Of a stretch of 9,469 nt of DNA, positions 1-7,032 are shown one piece after another. The translations under genes were made by a program, and so were the position numbers. Numbering within the stretch: position 1 is the first letter of the stretch; each line of letters starts with the position of its first letter. The DNA lies in the NCBI GenBank assembly GCA_010365205.1, contig JAAFGU010000078.1, positions 1 through 9,469 of the forward strand. The letters run 5' to 3'. Origin of the DNA: Aromatoleum sp. GTDB taxonomy: Bacteria; Pseudomonadota; Gammaproteobacteria; Burkholderiales; Casimicrobiaceae. The notes under the pieces were generated by a model, which ran no database searches, was not told where the DNA came from, and saw nothing but the letters and a program-made list of their open reading frames with translations.

Positions 1-28
1 TGCGTCGCGGATTCCTGTGTCCCCCGCG

Positions 29-1543
29 TCAGGCGATGACGACCGGAATCTTGCCGATTCTCGCGCGCCACTCGGCGGGACCGGTCTTGTGGACCGACGT
101 GCCGCCGGCGTTCACCGCCACGGTCACCGGCATGTCGCGGACGTCGAATTCGTAGATGGCCTCCATGCCGAGTTCGGCGAATGCGAGCACGCGGGAACTG
201 CGGATCGACTTTGACAGAAGGTACGCGGCGCCGCCGACCGCGATGCAGTAGACGGCTCCGTGCCGTTTGATCGCGGCGGTCGCGGCAGCGCCGCGCTCGG
301 ATTTTCCGACCATTCCGAGGAGTCCGGTCTTGGCGAGCATCGCCTCGGTGAACTTGTCCATCCGCGACGACGTCGTCGGTCCGGCGGGACCGACCGCCTC
401 GTCGCGCACCGGATCCACCGGACCGACGTAATAGATGAAGCGGTTGGTGAAGGATACCGGCAGCGTCTCGCCGCGCGCCATCATCTCGGTCAGCCGCTTG
501 TGCGCGGCGTCGCGACCGGTTAAGAGCTTGCCGGTGAGCAGCAGCCGCTCGCCCGCCTTCCAGGTTGCGACGTCGGCGCGCGTCACCGTGTCGAGGTTGA
601 CGCGGCGGCTGGTCGAGAAGTCGAGCGTGAGCGTGGGCCAGTCGTCCAGCGACGGTGGGATGAGGTGCGCGGGGCCGCTGCCGTCGAGGACGAAATGCAC
701 GTGCCGTGTTGCCGCGCAATTGGGCAACAGCGCCACCGGTTTCGACGCGGCGTGGGTTGGATAGTCGTTCACCTTGACGTCGAGCACCGTCGACAGGCCG
801 CCCAGGCCCTGCGCGCCGATGCCCAGCGCGTTGACCTTTTCGAAGAGTTCGAGCCGCAGTTCCTCGGCGCGGCTCGTCGGTCCGCGCGCCCGCAGCTCGT
901 GAAAGTCGATCGGCTCCATCATCCCCCACTTCGCGATCAGCATCGCTTTCTCCGGCGAGCCGCCGATGCCCAGCGAGAGGATCCCGGGCGGGCACCAGTC
1001 GGCCCCCATCGTCGGGACCACCGACAGCACCCAGTCGACGATATTGTCGTTGGGCAGCAGCATCGCAAACTTCGATTTGTTTTCCGAGCCGCCGCCCTTG
1101 GCCGCGACGATCACTTCGACGGTATCGCCGCTTACCAGTTCGACATGAACGACCGCCGGCGTGTTGTCCTTCGTGTTCGTCCGCTTGCCGTCCGGGTCGG
1201 CCAGCACCGAGGCCCGCAACGGGTTGTCCGGGTCCGTATACGCGCGGCGCACGCCTTCGTCGACCATCTGCTGCAGCGTGAGTTTCGCGTCCCAGCGCGC
1301 ATCCATCCCGACGCGGACGAACGCGATGGCGATGCCGGTGTCCTGGCAAACCGGCCGATGGCCCTCGGCGCTCATCCGCGAATTGATCAGTATCTGCGCC
1401 ATCGCATCCTTCGCCGCCGGTGATTGCTCGTGGCGGTAGGCCTCGTGCAGCGCCCTGATGTAGTCGGCCGGATGGTAGTAGCTGATGAACTGGAAGGCGT
1501 CGGCGACGCTCTGGATGAAATCGTCCTGCCGGATCGTGGCCAT
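29..1543 (-). CDS. fumA: Class I (iron-sulfur) fumarate hydratase
   Basis: Predicted to interconvert fumarate and malate in the cytoplasm as part of the TCA cycle, using an oxygen-sensitive [4Fe-4S] cluster. The protein is 504 residues, the usual size of single-chain class I fumarases. An N-terminal alpha (TtdA-like) domain covers roughly residues 10-300 and a C-terminal beta (TtdB-like) domain roughly 320-504. The three expected cluster cysteines are visible: C66 (HRPVCQDTG), C184 (GADWCPPG) and C276 (LPNCAATRH). The beta domain carries GPTTSSRMD at 388-396 and ends in the typical NAGGTSVHKTGPAEW stretch. I start it at the ATG at 1543, not the in-frame ATG at 1615. The extra 24 residues are proline/arginine-rich and unlike the family, and an AGGA ribosome site sits 7 bases before the 1543 ATG. 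It is divergent from acs. No convincing promoter of its own was found. The family call is very secure; the symbol fumA is by homology only. Confidence 0.95.
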   Translation of the reverse strand: MATIRQDDFIQSVADAFQFISYYHPADYIRALHEAYRHEQSPAAKDAMAQILINSRMSAEGHRPVCQDTGIAIAFVRVGMDARWDAKLTLQQMVDEGVRRAYTDPDNPLRASVLADPDGKRTNTKDNTPAVVHVELVSGDTVEVIVAAKGGGSENKSKFAMLLPNDNIVDWVLSVVPTMGADWCPPGILSLGIGGSPEKAMLIAKWGMMEPIDFHELRARGPTSRAEELRLELFEKVNALGIGAQGLGGLSTVLDVKVNDYPTHAASKPVALLPNCAATRHVHFVLDGSGPAHLIPPSLDDWPTLTLDFSTSRRVNLDTVTRADVATWKAGERLLLTGKLLTGRDAAHKRLTEMMARGETLPVSFTNRFIYYVGPVDPVRDEAVGPAGPTTSSRMDKFTEAMLAKTGLLGMVGKSERGAAATAAIKRHGAVYCIAVGGAAYLLSKSIRSSRVLAFAELGMEAIYEFDVRDMPVTVAVNAGGTSVHKTGPAEWRARIGKIPVVIA

Positions 1544-1722
1544 GGGAGGTCCTGAGGGGTGGCGATCGGTCGTGATCCGCGCCGGGGGCGGCGGGACGCG
1601 ATGGTGGATTCGCAAGAGGTTGATCCGACGCGCAAGTCTACCATCGGCCCCCCCGCACTCCCGACGTGTTCGGGCGCCGGCGGCAGGGTGCGGCGAGGGC
1701 GGGACCGCCCCCCCGGCACCAC
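1544..1722. other. Intergenic DNA between fum and the acs promoter
   Basis: This is the fum-side part of the divergent fum/acs spacer. It is GC-rich with C and G runs around 1649-1716. I see no credible gene: the reading frames crossing it are proline/arginine-rich extensions of the neighbours. The fum promoter should lie here, but I could find only a weak TAGACT -10-like box on the minus strand (1640 to 1635) without a matching -35. Confidence 0.5.
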
Positions 1723-1751
1723 TTGCGTCACGTCTTTATGTCTTATATAAG
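1723..1751 (+). promoter_or_regulatory. Sigma70-like promoter for acs
   Basis: A -35 box TTGCGT (1723-1728) and a -10 box TATAAG (1746-1751) are separated by exactly 17 bases and point towards acs. Transcription would begin near 1758, giving an untranslated leader of about 190 bases. The -10 box lies inside the palindrome at 1741-1752, so a protein bound there would block RNA polymerase. The same palindrome read on the minus strand has no matching -35 (GGGGCC at the right spacing), so it is probably not also a fum promoter. The call rests on sequence match only. Confidence 0.6.
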
Positions 1752-1752
1752 A
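1732..1752. promoter_or_regulatory. Operator-like palindrome and tandem repeat at the acs promoter
   Basis: TCTTATATAAGA at 1741-1752 is a perfect 12-bp palindrome in otherwise very GC-rich DNA. It is preceded by an 8-base near-repeat, GTCTTTAT (1732-1739) then GTCTTATA (1740-1747). The stretch TTATGTCTTAT (1736-1746) recurs with one change upstream of the symporter operon (6976-6986). Its position over the -10 box is typical of a repressor site. Lying between divergent fum and acs, it could influence both. The regulator is not in this window and I do not name a family. Confidence 0.5.
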
Positions 1753-1823
1753 TTCGGATTCACGGGCCCCGGACCCCGCGCGCGGACCTTGCGCTGGGCC
1801 AAGCCGCTCGCGTTGCGCCGGCC

Positions 1824-1848
1824 GGGTGCAGTTGGTTAGACTGCACCC
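1824..1848 (+). promoter_or_regulatory. Perfect hairpin in the acs leader
   Basis: GGGTGCAGT (1824-1832) and ACTGCACCC (1840-1848) form a perfect 9-bp inverted repeat around the 7-base loop TGGTTAG. It sits about 65 bases after the predicted acs transcription start and about 100 bases before the start codon. No T-run follows, so it is not a standard terminator. A second, weaker GC hairpin (GCCGG 1860-1864 with CCGGC 1874-1878) follows closely. Possible roles are mRNA stability, a binding site for a protein or small RNA, or a dyad DNA operator. I do not recognise a known riboswitch. Confidence 0.45.
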
Positions 1849-1949
1849 ACTGCAGGCACGCCGGTGGCCCCCGCCGGCTTCGCAACGATATCCCCGACGT
1901 CAACGCACACATCGGCGCCCTTCGACGGCGCCCCCTGGAGGAACAGAGC

Positions 1950-3929
1950 ATGTCAACGATCGAGTCGGTATCCAACGAGAAGCGGATCTTCGAACCGCCG
2001 CGCGAATTTGTGGCGCAGGCCAATGTAAAGAAGGCCGATTTCGACGCATTGAATGCGAGCGCGACGGCCGATTACCCCGGCTTCTGGGCCAAGCTCGCGC
2101 GCGACACGATCAGCTGGCACAAGCCGTTCACGAAGTCGCTCGACGAATCCAACGCGCCGTTCTACAAGTGGTTCGAGGACGGCGAGCTCAACGTCTCGTA
2201 CAACTGTCTCGATCGCAACCTCGCGAACGGCAACGCGGAGCGGGTCGCGATCATTTTCGAGGCCGACGACGGAGCCGTGACCAGGGTGACGTACCGCGAG
2301 TTGTATCACCGCGTGTGCCGGCTTGCCAACGGCCTCAAGTCGCTCGGCATTCGCAAGGGCGACCGCGTGCTGGTCTACATGCCGATGTCGATCGAAGGGG
2401 TCGTCGCGATGCAGGCCTGCGCGCGCATCGGCGCGACGCATTCGGTCGTGTTCGGGGGCTTTTCGGCCAAGTCGCTTCAGGAGCGCATCATCGACGCCGG
2501 AGCCGTTGCGGTCATCACCGCGGACGAGCAGGCACGCGGCGGCAAGCACCTGCCGCTGAAGGCGATCGTCGACGAAGCGCTGGGCATGGGCGGGTGCGAT
2601 GGCATCCGCAACGTGATCGTCTACAAGCGGACAGGCGGCAAAGTCGCGTTCTCGCCGCCGCGCGACCTCTGGCTGCACGAGCTTGTCGCGAAGCAGCAGG
2701 AAACGTGCGAGCCCGAATGGGTCGGCGCCGAGCACCCGCTGTTCATCCTCTACACATCGGGCTCGACCGGCAAGCCGAAAGGCGTCCAGCACAGTTCGGG
2801 CGGCTACCTGCTGTGGGCGATGCTGACGATGCGCTGGACGTTCGACATCAAGCCGACGGACGTGTTCTGGTGTACGGCGGACATCGGCTGGGTCACCGGC
2901 CACACGTACATCGCGTATGGACCCCTTGCAGTTGGCGCGACCGAGGTCGTGTTCGAGGGCATCCCGACCTATCCTGACGCGGGCCGCTTCTGGCAGACGA
3001 TCGCCAAGCACAATGTTTCGATCTTCTACACGGCGCCGACGGCGATACGCGCGCTCGTCAAGGCGTCCGGCGTCACCCCTTCGACGGCCCCGACGAGCTA
3101 CGATCTGTCGAGCCTGCGCCTGCTCGGAACGGTCGGCGAGCCGATCAATCCGGAAGCGTGGATGTGGTACCACGAGAACGTCGGTGGCGGTCGCTGCCCG
3201 ATCGTCGATACGTGGTGGCAGACCGAAACGGGCGGCCATCTGATCTCGCCGCTGCCTGGCGTGACGCCGACGGTCCCGGGTTCCTGCACGCTTCCGCTGC
3301 CCGGGATCATGGCCGCGATCGTCGACGAGACCGGGCACGACCTCGAGAATGGCCACGGAGGAATCCTTGTGATCAAGCGGCCGTGGCCGGCGATGATCCG
3401 GACGATCTGGGGCGACCCGGATCGGTACCGGAAATCCTATTACCCCGACGAACTGGGCGGCAAGCTCTATCTCGCGGGCGACGGTTCGGTGCGCGACAAG
3501 GCGACGACCTACTTCACGATCATGGGGCGCATCGACGACGTGCTCAACGTGTCCGGCCATCGGCTCGGGACCATGGAGATCGAGTCGGCGCTCGTCGCGA
3601 ATCCCCTGGTTGCCGAAGCCGCCGTCGTGGGACGACCCGACGACATGACCGGCGAAGCCATCTGCGCATTCGTCGTCCTGAAGCAGATGCGTCCGGCGGG
3701 CGCCGAGGCCGACAAGATCGCGAAGACGTTGCGCGACTGGGTCGGCAAGGAAATCGGCCCAATCGCCAAGCCGAAGGACATCCGCTTCGGCGACAATCTT
3801 CCGAAGACGCGCTCGGGCAAGATCATGCGGCGGCTGCTGCGCTCGGTGGCGAAGGGCGAGGAGATCACGCAGGACGTCTCGACGCTGGAAAATCCGGCCA
3901 TTCTCGAACAGCTGAAAGAGGTCAAGTAA
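1950..3929 (+). CDS. acs: Acetyl-CoA synthetase, AMP-forming
   Basis: Predicted to convert acetate, ATP and CoA to acetyl-CoA, AMP and pyrophosphate through an acetyl-adenylate; it is the high-affinity acetate scavenging route in the cytoplasm. The product is 659 residues, close to the 652 of E. coli Acs. An N-terminal Acs-specific region (about 20-80) is followed by the adenylation core. Visible motifs are the phosphate-binding loop YTSGSTGKPKG (268-278), CTADIGWVTGHTY (308-320), TWWQTETGG (421-429) with the tryptophan that shapes the acetate pocket, and GRIDDVLNVSGHRLG (526-540) at the hinge to the C-terminal domain. PKTRSGK ends at K624, the conserved lysine acetylated by Pat-type enzymes in relatives, so post-translational control is likely. 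The ATG at 1950 is chosen because GGAGG (1937-1941) lies 8 bases upstream and the residues before it look non-coding. It has its own promoter and is divergent from fum. Confidence 0.97.
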   Translation: MSTIESVSNEKRIFEPPREFVAQANVKKADFDALNASATADYPGFWAKLARDTISWHKPFTKSLDESNAPFYKWFEDGELNVSYNCLDRNLANGNAERVAIIFEADDGAVTRVTYRELYHRVCRLANGLKSLGIRKGDRVLVYMPMSIEGVVAMQACARIGATHSVVFGGFSAKSLQERIIDAGAVAVITADEQARGGKHLPLKAIVDEALGMGGCDGIRNVIVYKRTGGKVAFSPPRDLWLHELVAKQQETCEPEWVGAEHPLFILYTSGSTGKPKGVQHSSGGYLLWAMLTMRWTFDIKPTDVFWCTADIGWVTGHTYIAYGPLAVGATEVVFEGIPTYPDAGRFWQTIAKHNVSIFYTAPTAIRALVKASGVTPSTAPTSYDLSSLRLLGTVGEPINPEAWMWYHENVGGGRCPIVDTWWQTETGGHLISPLPGVTPTVPGSCTLPLPGIMAAIVDETGHDLENGHGGILVIKRPWPAMIRTIWGDPDRYRKSYYPDELGGKLYLAGDGSVRDKATTYFTIMGRIDDVLNVSGHRLGTMEIESALVANPLVAEAAVVGRPDDMTGEAICAFVVLKQMRPAGAEADKIAKTLRDWVGKEIGPIAKPKDIRFGDNLPKTRSGKIMRRLLRSVAKGEEITQDVSTLENPAILEQLKEVK

Positions 3930-4088
3930 CAGCGCGACCGGCCGCGGGTGAAAGGAGTCCGTGAATCCTTCCGGCGATTGCGGGAATACGGGACCCGGCC
4001 GTCGCGGGATGCGGGGAGGTGAGTTGATTCCCGAAAGGGCGTAGATTGCGCTGCTTCGCGCCAAGCGATTGCCGTTGCAGCTTCGACG

Positions 4089-4375
4089 ATGGACGGCCGA
4101 CGCATCCCCAGAACAGCGAAGGGGCAGGACGAAATCGCCGATCGGCGCAAGTCGCTGAAGGGCAAGCTGCGCACGATCCTGTTCCTGGTCGACCCGGGCA
4201 AGCCGGTCGACGCGATCCTGCACCAGATCTGCAGATCGGCGCACCCGCCGACCCCTTGGTTCGGCTCGCGGCCGACGGCTACATCCGCGACGTCGACGCC
4301 TCGCGCGAAGAGCCTTCCGAGCCTGCGCCGGGCGACGCGGCGCCGCAGACTTCCGCGACGCCTCGCGGTGCCTGA
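4089..4375 (+). pseudogene. Small conserved-type protein, apparently frameshifted
   Basis: The first half reads from ATG 4089 (MDGRRIPRTAKGQDEIADRR, then KSLKGKLRTILFLVD) and stays plausible to about 4229. It then turns into an arginine/proline tail ending at 4394. The frame two bases along gives a sensible second half (QIGAPADPLVRLAADGYIRD) ending at TGA 4373-4375. At the junction CAGATCTG (4224-4231) is followed directly by CAGATCGG (4232-4239). Removing one 8-base copy restores an unbroken 92-residue protein, so a tandem duplication is the simplest explanation. The pattern TAKG..EI..R...L...LR..L.LVD resembles small betaproteobacterial hypothetical proteins I recognise in outline but cannot name. 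No function is claimed. There is no strong ribosome site or promoter, and the 159 bases between acs and this start hold nothing else I can support. A sequencing or assembly error would produce the same picture. Confidence 0.6.
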
Positions 4376-4460
4376 ACGATCCGATTGCGGTTAGTCTCGA
4401 TATCCGGGGCGCCGCCTGATCGAGACAGCATCTCGCCAGGGATGGCGGGAATCGCAAGAA

Positions 4461-4486
4461 AAAGGCCCGCATCGCTGCGGGCCTTT
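4461..4486. terminator. Bidirectional intrinsic terminator between convergent genes
   Basis: AAAGGCCCGCA (4461-4471) and TGCGGGCCTTT (4476-4486) pair perfectly over 11 bp around the tetraloop TCGC. On the minus strand the stem is followed by TTTTTCTT, which gives a good terminator for the symporter operon, whose stop codon is only 23 bases away. On the plus strand the stem runs into TTTCTCATT, a weaker U-tract that would end transcripts from acs and the small gene after it. Confidence 0.9.
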
Positions 4487-4509
4487 CTCATTGCGCAATG
4501 CGGCTGCGG

Positions 4510-6645
4510 TCAGGTGGCCGTCGTCACCATCCTGTCACCCGTCAGGTTCGGATACCGGACGTGCTCGACCAGCTCCTGCACCTCGCGGTTCGGCGCCGGC
4601 GTGAGCATGCTCACGACGATGATCACGATGAACCCCAGCGGCACGCCCCACAATCCTGCTGAGATCGCTCCGATGCCCCACCACGTGTTGTCGGCGATCG
4701 AGCTCGTCACGCCAAACAGGCCGCGCAGCCAGGGCTGGGTCGTCGCCATGTAGTAGAACGTGATGGAGAGTCCCGCAATCATCCCGAGCGTCGCGCCCCA
4801 GCGGTTCGCGCGTTTCCAGAAAATCCCGCAGACCAGTGCCGGGAAGAACGCCGCCGCCGCAAGCGAGAACGCGGCCGACACGAGGAACAGGATGTCCGCC
4901 GGCTTCTGGGCCGACACGCTCGCCGCGATGATCGCGACCACCAGGAGGAGGATCTTGGAAATCGTCACACGGCGGGCCGTGGACGCGTTCGGATCCAGCA
5001 TCTTGTAATAGAAGTCGTGCGACAGCGCGTTGGCGATCGTCAGCAGCAGGCCGTCGGCGGTCGACAGCGCTGCCGCCAGCCCGCCCGCGGCGACGAGGCC
5101 TGATACCACGTACGGCAACCCCGCAATCTCGGGTGTCGCCAGCACGATGATGTCGCCGCCGAGCACGATCTCCGCGAGCTGCACGATGCCGTCCTTGTTG
5201 ACGTCGACAATCGACAGCAATCCCGGATCCACCTTCGCCCATGCGGCGGCCCATGCCGGCAGGTTCGCGTACTGCGATCCGACCACGAGCGAGTAGACGT
5301 CGAATTTCGCGAGCACGCCGAGCGCTGGCGCCGTGAAGTACAGCAGGAAGATGAAGAACAGCGACCAGAACACCGATTCCCTCGCCTGTCGTACCGATGG
5401 CGTCGTGTAATAGCGCATCAGGATGTGAGGCAGTGCCGCGGTGCCGACCATCAGGCAAAATACGAGCGCGAGGAAATTACGCCGAGACACGTCACGTGCG
5501 GGCTCGTCCTTGCCCGGGAACGCCTCGGCATGGCGAAGCGGCGGCGCTGCGCGTGCGGCGAGTGCCGCCTCCTTGGTCCAGCCGGCCTTGGCGGCAGCGA
5601 CGTCCACGGGGAACCCTCCAAGCGCCTTCTCGAGGGGGGTCATCACTTCTGGCGGTGCGTTCTCCGCCTTCGCCTTTTCGACGGCGGCAACCGCCGCAGC
5701 CTTGTCGTCGGCATACGCCTTTTCGGCATTCTTGAGCTTGGCTGCTGCCGCGTCCGCACGCGCCTTGAAGATGCCCCGGACCTCGATTTCCTTCGGGTCG
5801 TTGATGAATTTTTCCTCGAGCGCCGTCACCTTCTGGAGCTGCTGGCCGTAGACGATCTGCGGGATCGGGACGCCGGTCTGCTTCACGGACAGCCAGACAA
5901 CGGGGATCATGTACGCGACGATCAGGATGATGTACTGCGCGACCTGCGTCCACGTCACTGCGCGCATCCCGCCGAGGAACGAGCACACCAGAATGCCGGT
6001 CAGTCCCAGGAAGATGCCGTACTCGAACGGGACGCCGGTGAGCCGCGTCGTGATGAGGCCCACGCCGTAGATCTGCGCGACCACGTACGTGAACGAGCAC
6101 AGGATCGCCGCGAAGATGCCGACCGCTCTCGGAATGTGCCCGCCGTAGCGGGCGCCGAGGAAGTCCGGGATCGTGAACTGGCCGAATTTGCGCAGGTATG
6201 GCGCCAGGAACAGCGCCACCAGGCAGTAGCCGCCGGTCCAGCCCATCACGAACGCGAGGCCGTTGAACCCGGTAAGGTAAAGCGTTCCCGCCATGCCGAT
6301 GAACGACGCGGCGCTCATCCAGTCGGCGCCGGTCGCCATGCCGTTGAAGAACGCCGGCACGCGCCTGCCCGCGACGTAATACTCGGCCGCGTCGGACGTA
6401 CGGGCGATGATGCCGATGCCCGCGTACAGGCCGACCGTCGCCACCAGGAAGATGTAGCCAATCCACACACGTGGAAGGCCCATCTGCTCGGCGATCGCAA
6501 GCAGGATCACGAAGACGAGGAAGCCGCCCGTGTACCACGAGTACGCCTTCTTGAGCTTGGCGAAGAACCCCCTGTTCGTGCTTGCCGAGAACATGCCTCC
6601 CGTTCCGGCTGCAGGAGTAACGGGTGCTGCAGGAGTGCCGGCCAT
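4510..6645 (-). CDS. Sodium:solute symporter large subunit, VC_2705 type
   Basis: An inner-membrane transporter of the sodium:solute symporter family, 711 residues; by family and context it probably takes up acetate or another short-chain carboxylate with Na+. Many hydrophobic segments are visible, for example 41-55, 61-81, 112-150, 174-200, 208-226, 235-253, 390-410, 425-446, 494-535, 562-580, 585-610, 618-635 and 655-681. SSS-type signatures include ADWMSAASFIGMAGTLY (107-123) and GGLAAALSTADGLLLT (521-536), where the serine/threonine pair matches the usual second sodium site. It is about 160 residues longer than E. coli ActP (549). Most of the excess is an alanine/lysine-rich, helical-looking insert at about 266-385, plus an Ala/Pro-rich N-terminus of about 20 residues. 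Residues 481-492 match an EF-hand loop. Its ATG shares one base with the stop of the small-subunit gene (TAATG), and a GGGGAGG ribosome site lies just upstream inside that gene, so the two are coupled. Substrate is inferred, so no symbol is given. Confidence 0.93.
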   Translation of the reverse strand: MAGTPAAPVTPAAGTGGMFSASTNRGFFAKLKKAYSWYTGGFLVFVILLAIAEQMGLPRVWIGYIFLVATVGLYAGIGIIARTSDAAEYYVAGRRVPAFFNGMATGADWMSAASFIGMAGTLYLTGFNGLAFVMGWTGGYCLVALFLAPYLRKFGQFTIPDFLGARYGGHIPRAVGIFAAILCSFTYVVAQIYGVGLITTRLTGVPFEYGIFLGLTGILVCSFLGGMRAVTWTQVAQYIILIVAYMIPVVWLSVKQTGVPIPQIVYGQQLQKVTALEEKFINDPKEIEVRGIFKARADAAAAKLKNAEKAYADDKAAAVAAVEKAKAENAPPEVMTPLEKALGGFPVDVAAAKAGWTKEAALAARAAPPLRHAEAFPGKDEPARDVSRRNFLALVFCLMVGTAALPHILMRYYTTPSVRQARESVFWSLFFIFLLYFTAPALGVLAKFDVYSLVVGSQYANLPAWAAAWAKVDPGLLSIVDVNKDGIVQLAEIVLGGDIIVLATPEIAGLPYVVSGLVAAGGLAAALSTADGLLLTIANALSHDFYYKMLDPNASTARRVTISKILLLVVAIIAASVSAQKPADILFLVSAAFSLAAAAFFPALVCGIFWKRANRWGATLGMIAGLSITFYYMATTQPWLRGLFGVTSSIADNTWWGIGAISAGLWGVPLGFIVIIVVSMLTPAPNREVQELVEHVRYPNLTGDRMVTTAT

Positions 6646-6908
6646 TATTCGTCCTCCCCTTCATGCACGTCGTAGACGCGGTCGAGGTTGTTCATGTAGC
6701 GCGCGTAGTACCAGATGATCACCACGTAGATGATCAGCGTTCCCTGCGCCGCCATGTAGAAGGCGAACGTCCAGCCGAAGAAATTGAAGGACAGGTCACG
6801 CGCGAAATACATCAGAACAAAGGTCACCAGAAACCAGATCCCGAGCAGGACACTCGTGACCGTCAGGTTCTTGTGCCAATACTCCTGTTGGCGCTCGGTC
6901 AACTGCAT
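6645..6908 (-). CDS. Sodium:solute symporter small subunit, DUF4212 family
   Basis: An 87-residue inner-membrane protein. Its two hydrophobic helices lie at about 15-36 and 46-69, and the conserved end YARYMNNLDRVYDV (68-81) is the hallmark of the DUF4212 small subunits that almost always precede VC_2705-type symporters. It presumably assembles with or stabilises the large subunit encoded immediately downstream; the precise role in this family is not settled. I start it at ATG 6908 because AGAGGAG lies 6 bases upstream and MQLTERQQEYWHKN is the usual family beginning. The longer frame back to 6995 adds a basic stretch unlike the family and crosses the leader. It is the first gene of a two-gene operon. 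Confidence 0.93.
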   Translation of the reverse strand: MQLTERQQEYWHKNLTVTSVLLGIWFLVTFVLMYFARDLSFNFFGWTFAFYMAAQGTLIIYVVIIWYYARYMNNLDRVYDVHEGEDE

Positions 6909-6975
6909 GGCAGGCTCCTCTTGAAGAACGACTACAGTCCACCGTCGGCCCGATGGCGGCGACCGGCGGTATTTC

Positions 6976-6986
6976 TTATGTGTTAT
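6976..6986. promoter_or_regulatory. Copy of the acs-promoter motif in the symporter leader
   Basis: TTATGTGTTAT matches TTATGTCTTAT at 1736-1746 in 10 of 11 positions. On the minus strand the longer comparison ATAACACATAAGAA against ATAAGACATAAAGA agrees at 11 of 14. It is an AT-rich island in GC-rich surroundings, about 70 bases before the small-subunit start codon. It lies roughly 40 bases downstream of the predicted transcription start, where a bound repressor could act as a roadblock. Alternatively it may mark a second promoter (CATAAG, 6980 to 6975), although no -35 box fits. Confidence 0.4.
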
Positions 6987-6999
6987 CCCCCACACCGGG

Positions 7000-7015
7000 C
7001 CCGCAGGGATGCGGG
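7000..7015 (-). promoter_or_regulatory. Small hairpin in the symporter leader
   Basis: CCCGCA (7000-7005) and TGCGGG (7010-7015) pair perfectly over 6 bp around a four-base loop. It lies in the predicted leader between the promoter and the motif at 6976-6986. No T-run follows on either strand. It may affect mRNA folding; a chance GC hairpin is equally possible. Confidence 0.2.
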
Positions 7016-7032
7016 TCGGCTAATTCCGGCGG

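Noticed and set aside
665..1423. A 252-codon plus-strand frame inside fum
   Set aside because: It has histidine/arginine-rich shadow composition, and fum on the other strand is unmistakable.
1544..1615. An upstream ATG at 1615 for fumarase
   Set aside because: The added residues are proline-rich and unlike the family, while the ATG at 1543 has a ribosome site and the expected N-terminus.
1485..1949. An N-terminal extension of acs back to 1485
   Set aside because: It would cross the promoter and hairpin, overlap the fum start, and add low-complexity sequence. ATG 1950 has a textbook ribosome site.
4089..4375. Programmed ribosomal frameshifting in the small gene
   Set aside because: There is no slippery heptamer at the junction, and an exact 8-base duplication explains the break more simply.
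1953..4472. A very long open frame (839 codons) antisense to acs
   Set aside because: It is arginine/alanine/aspartate-rich with no domain pattern and lies opposite a clear acs gene. Such shadow frames are expected in high-GC DNA.
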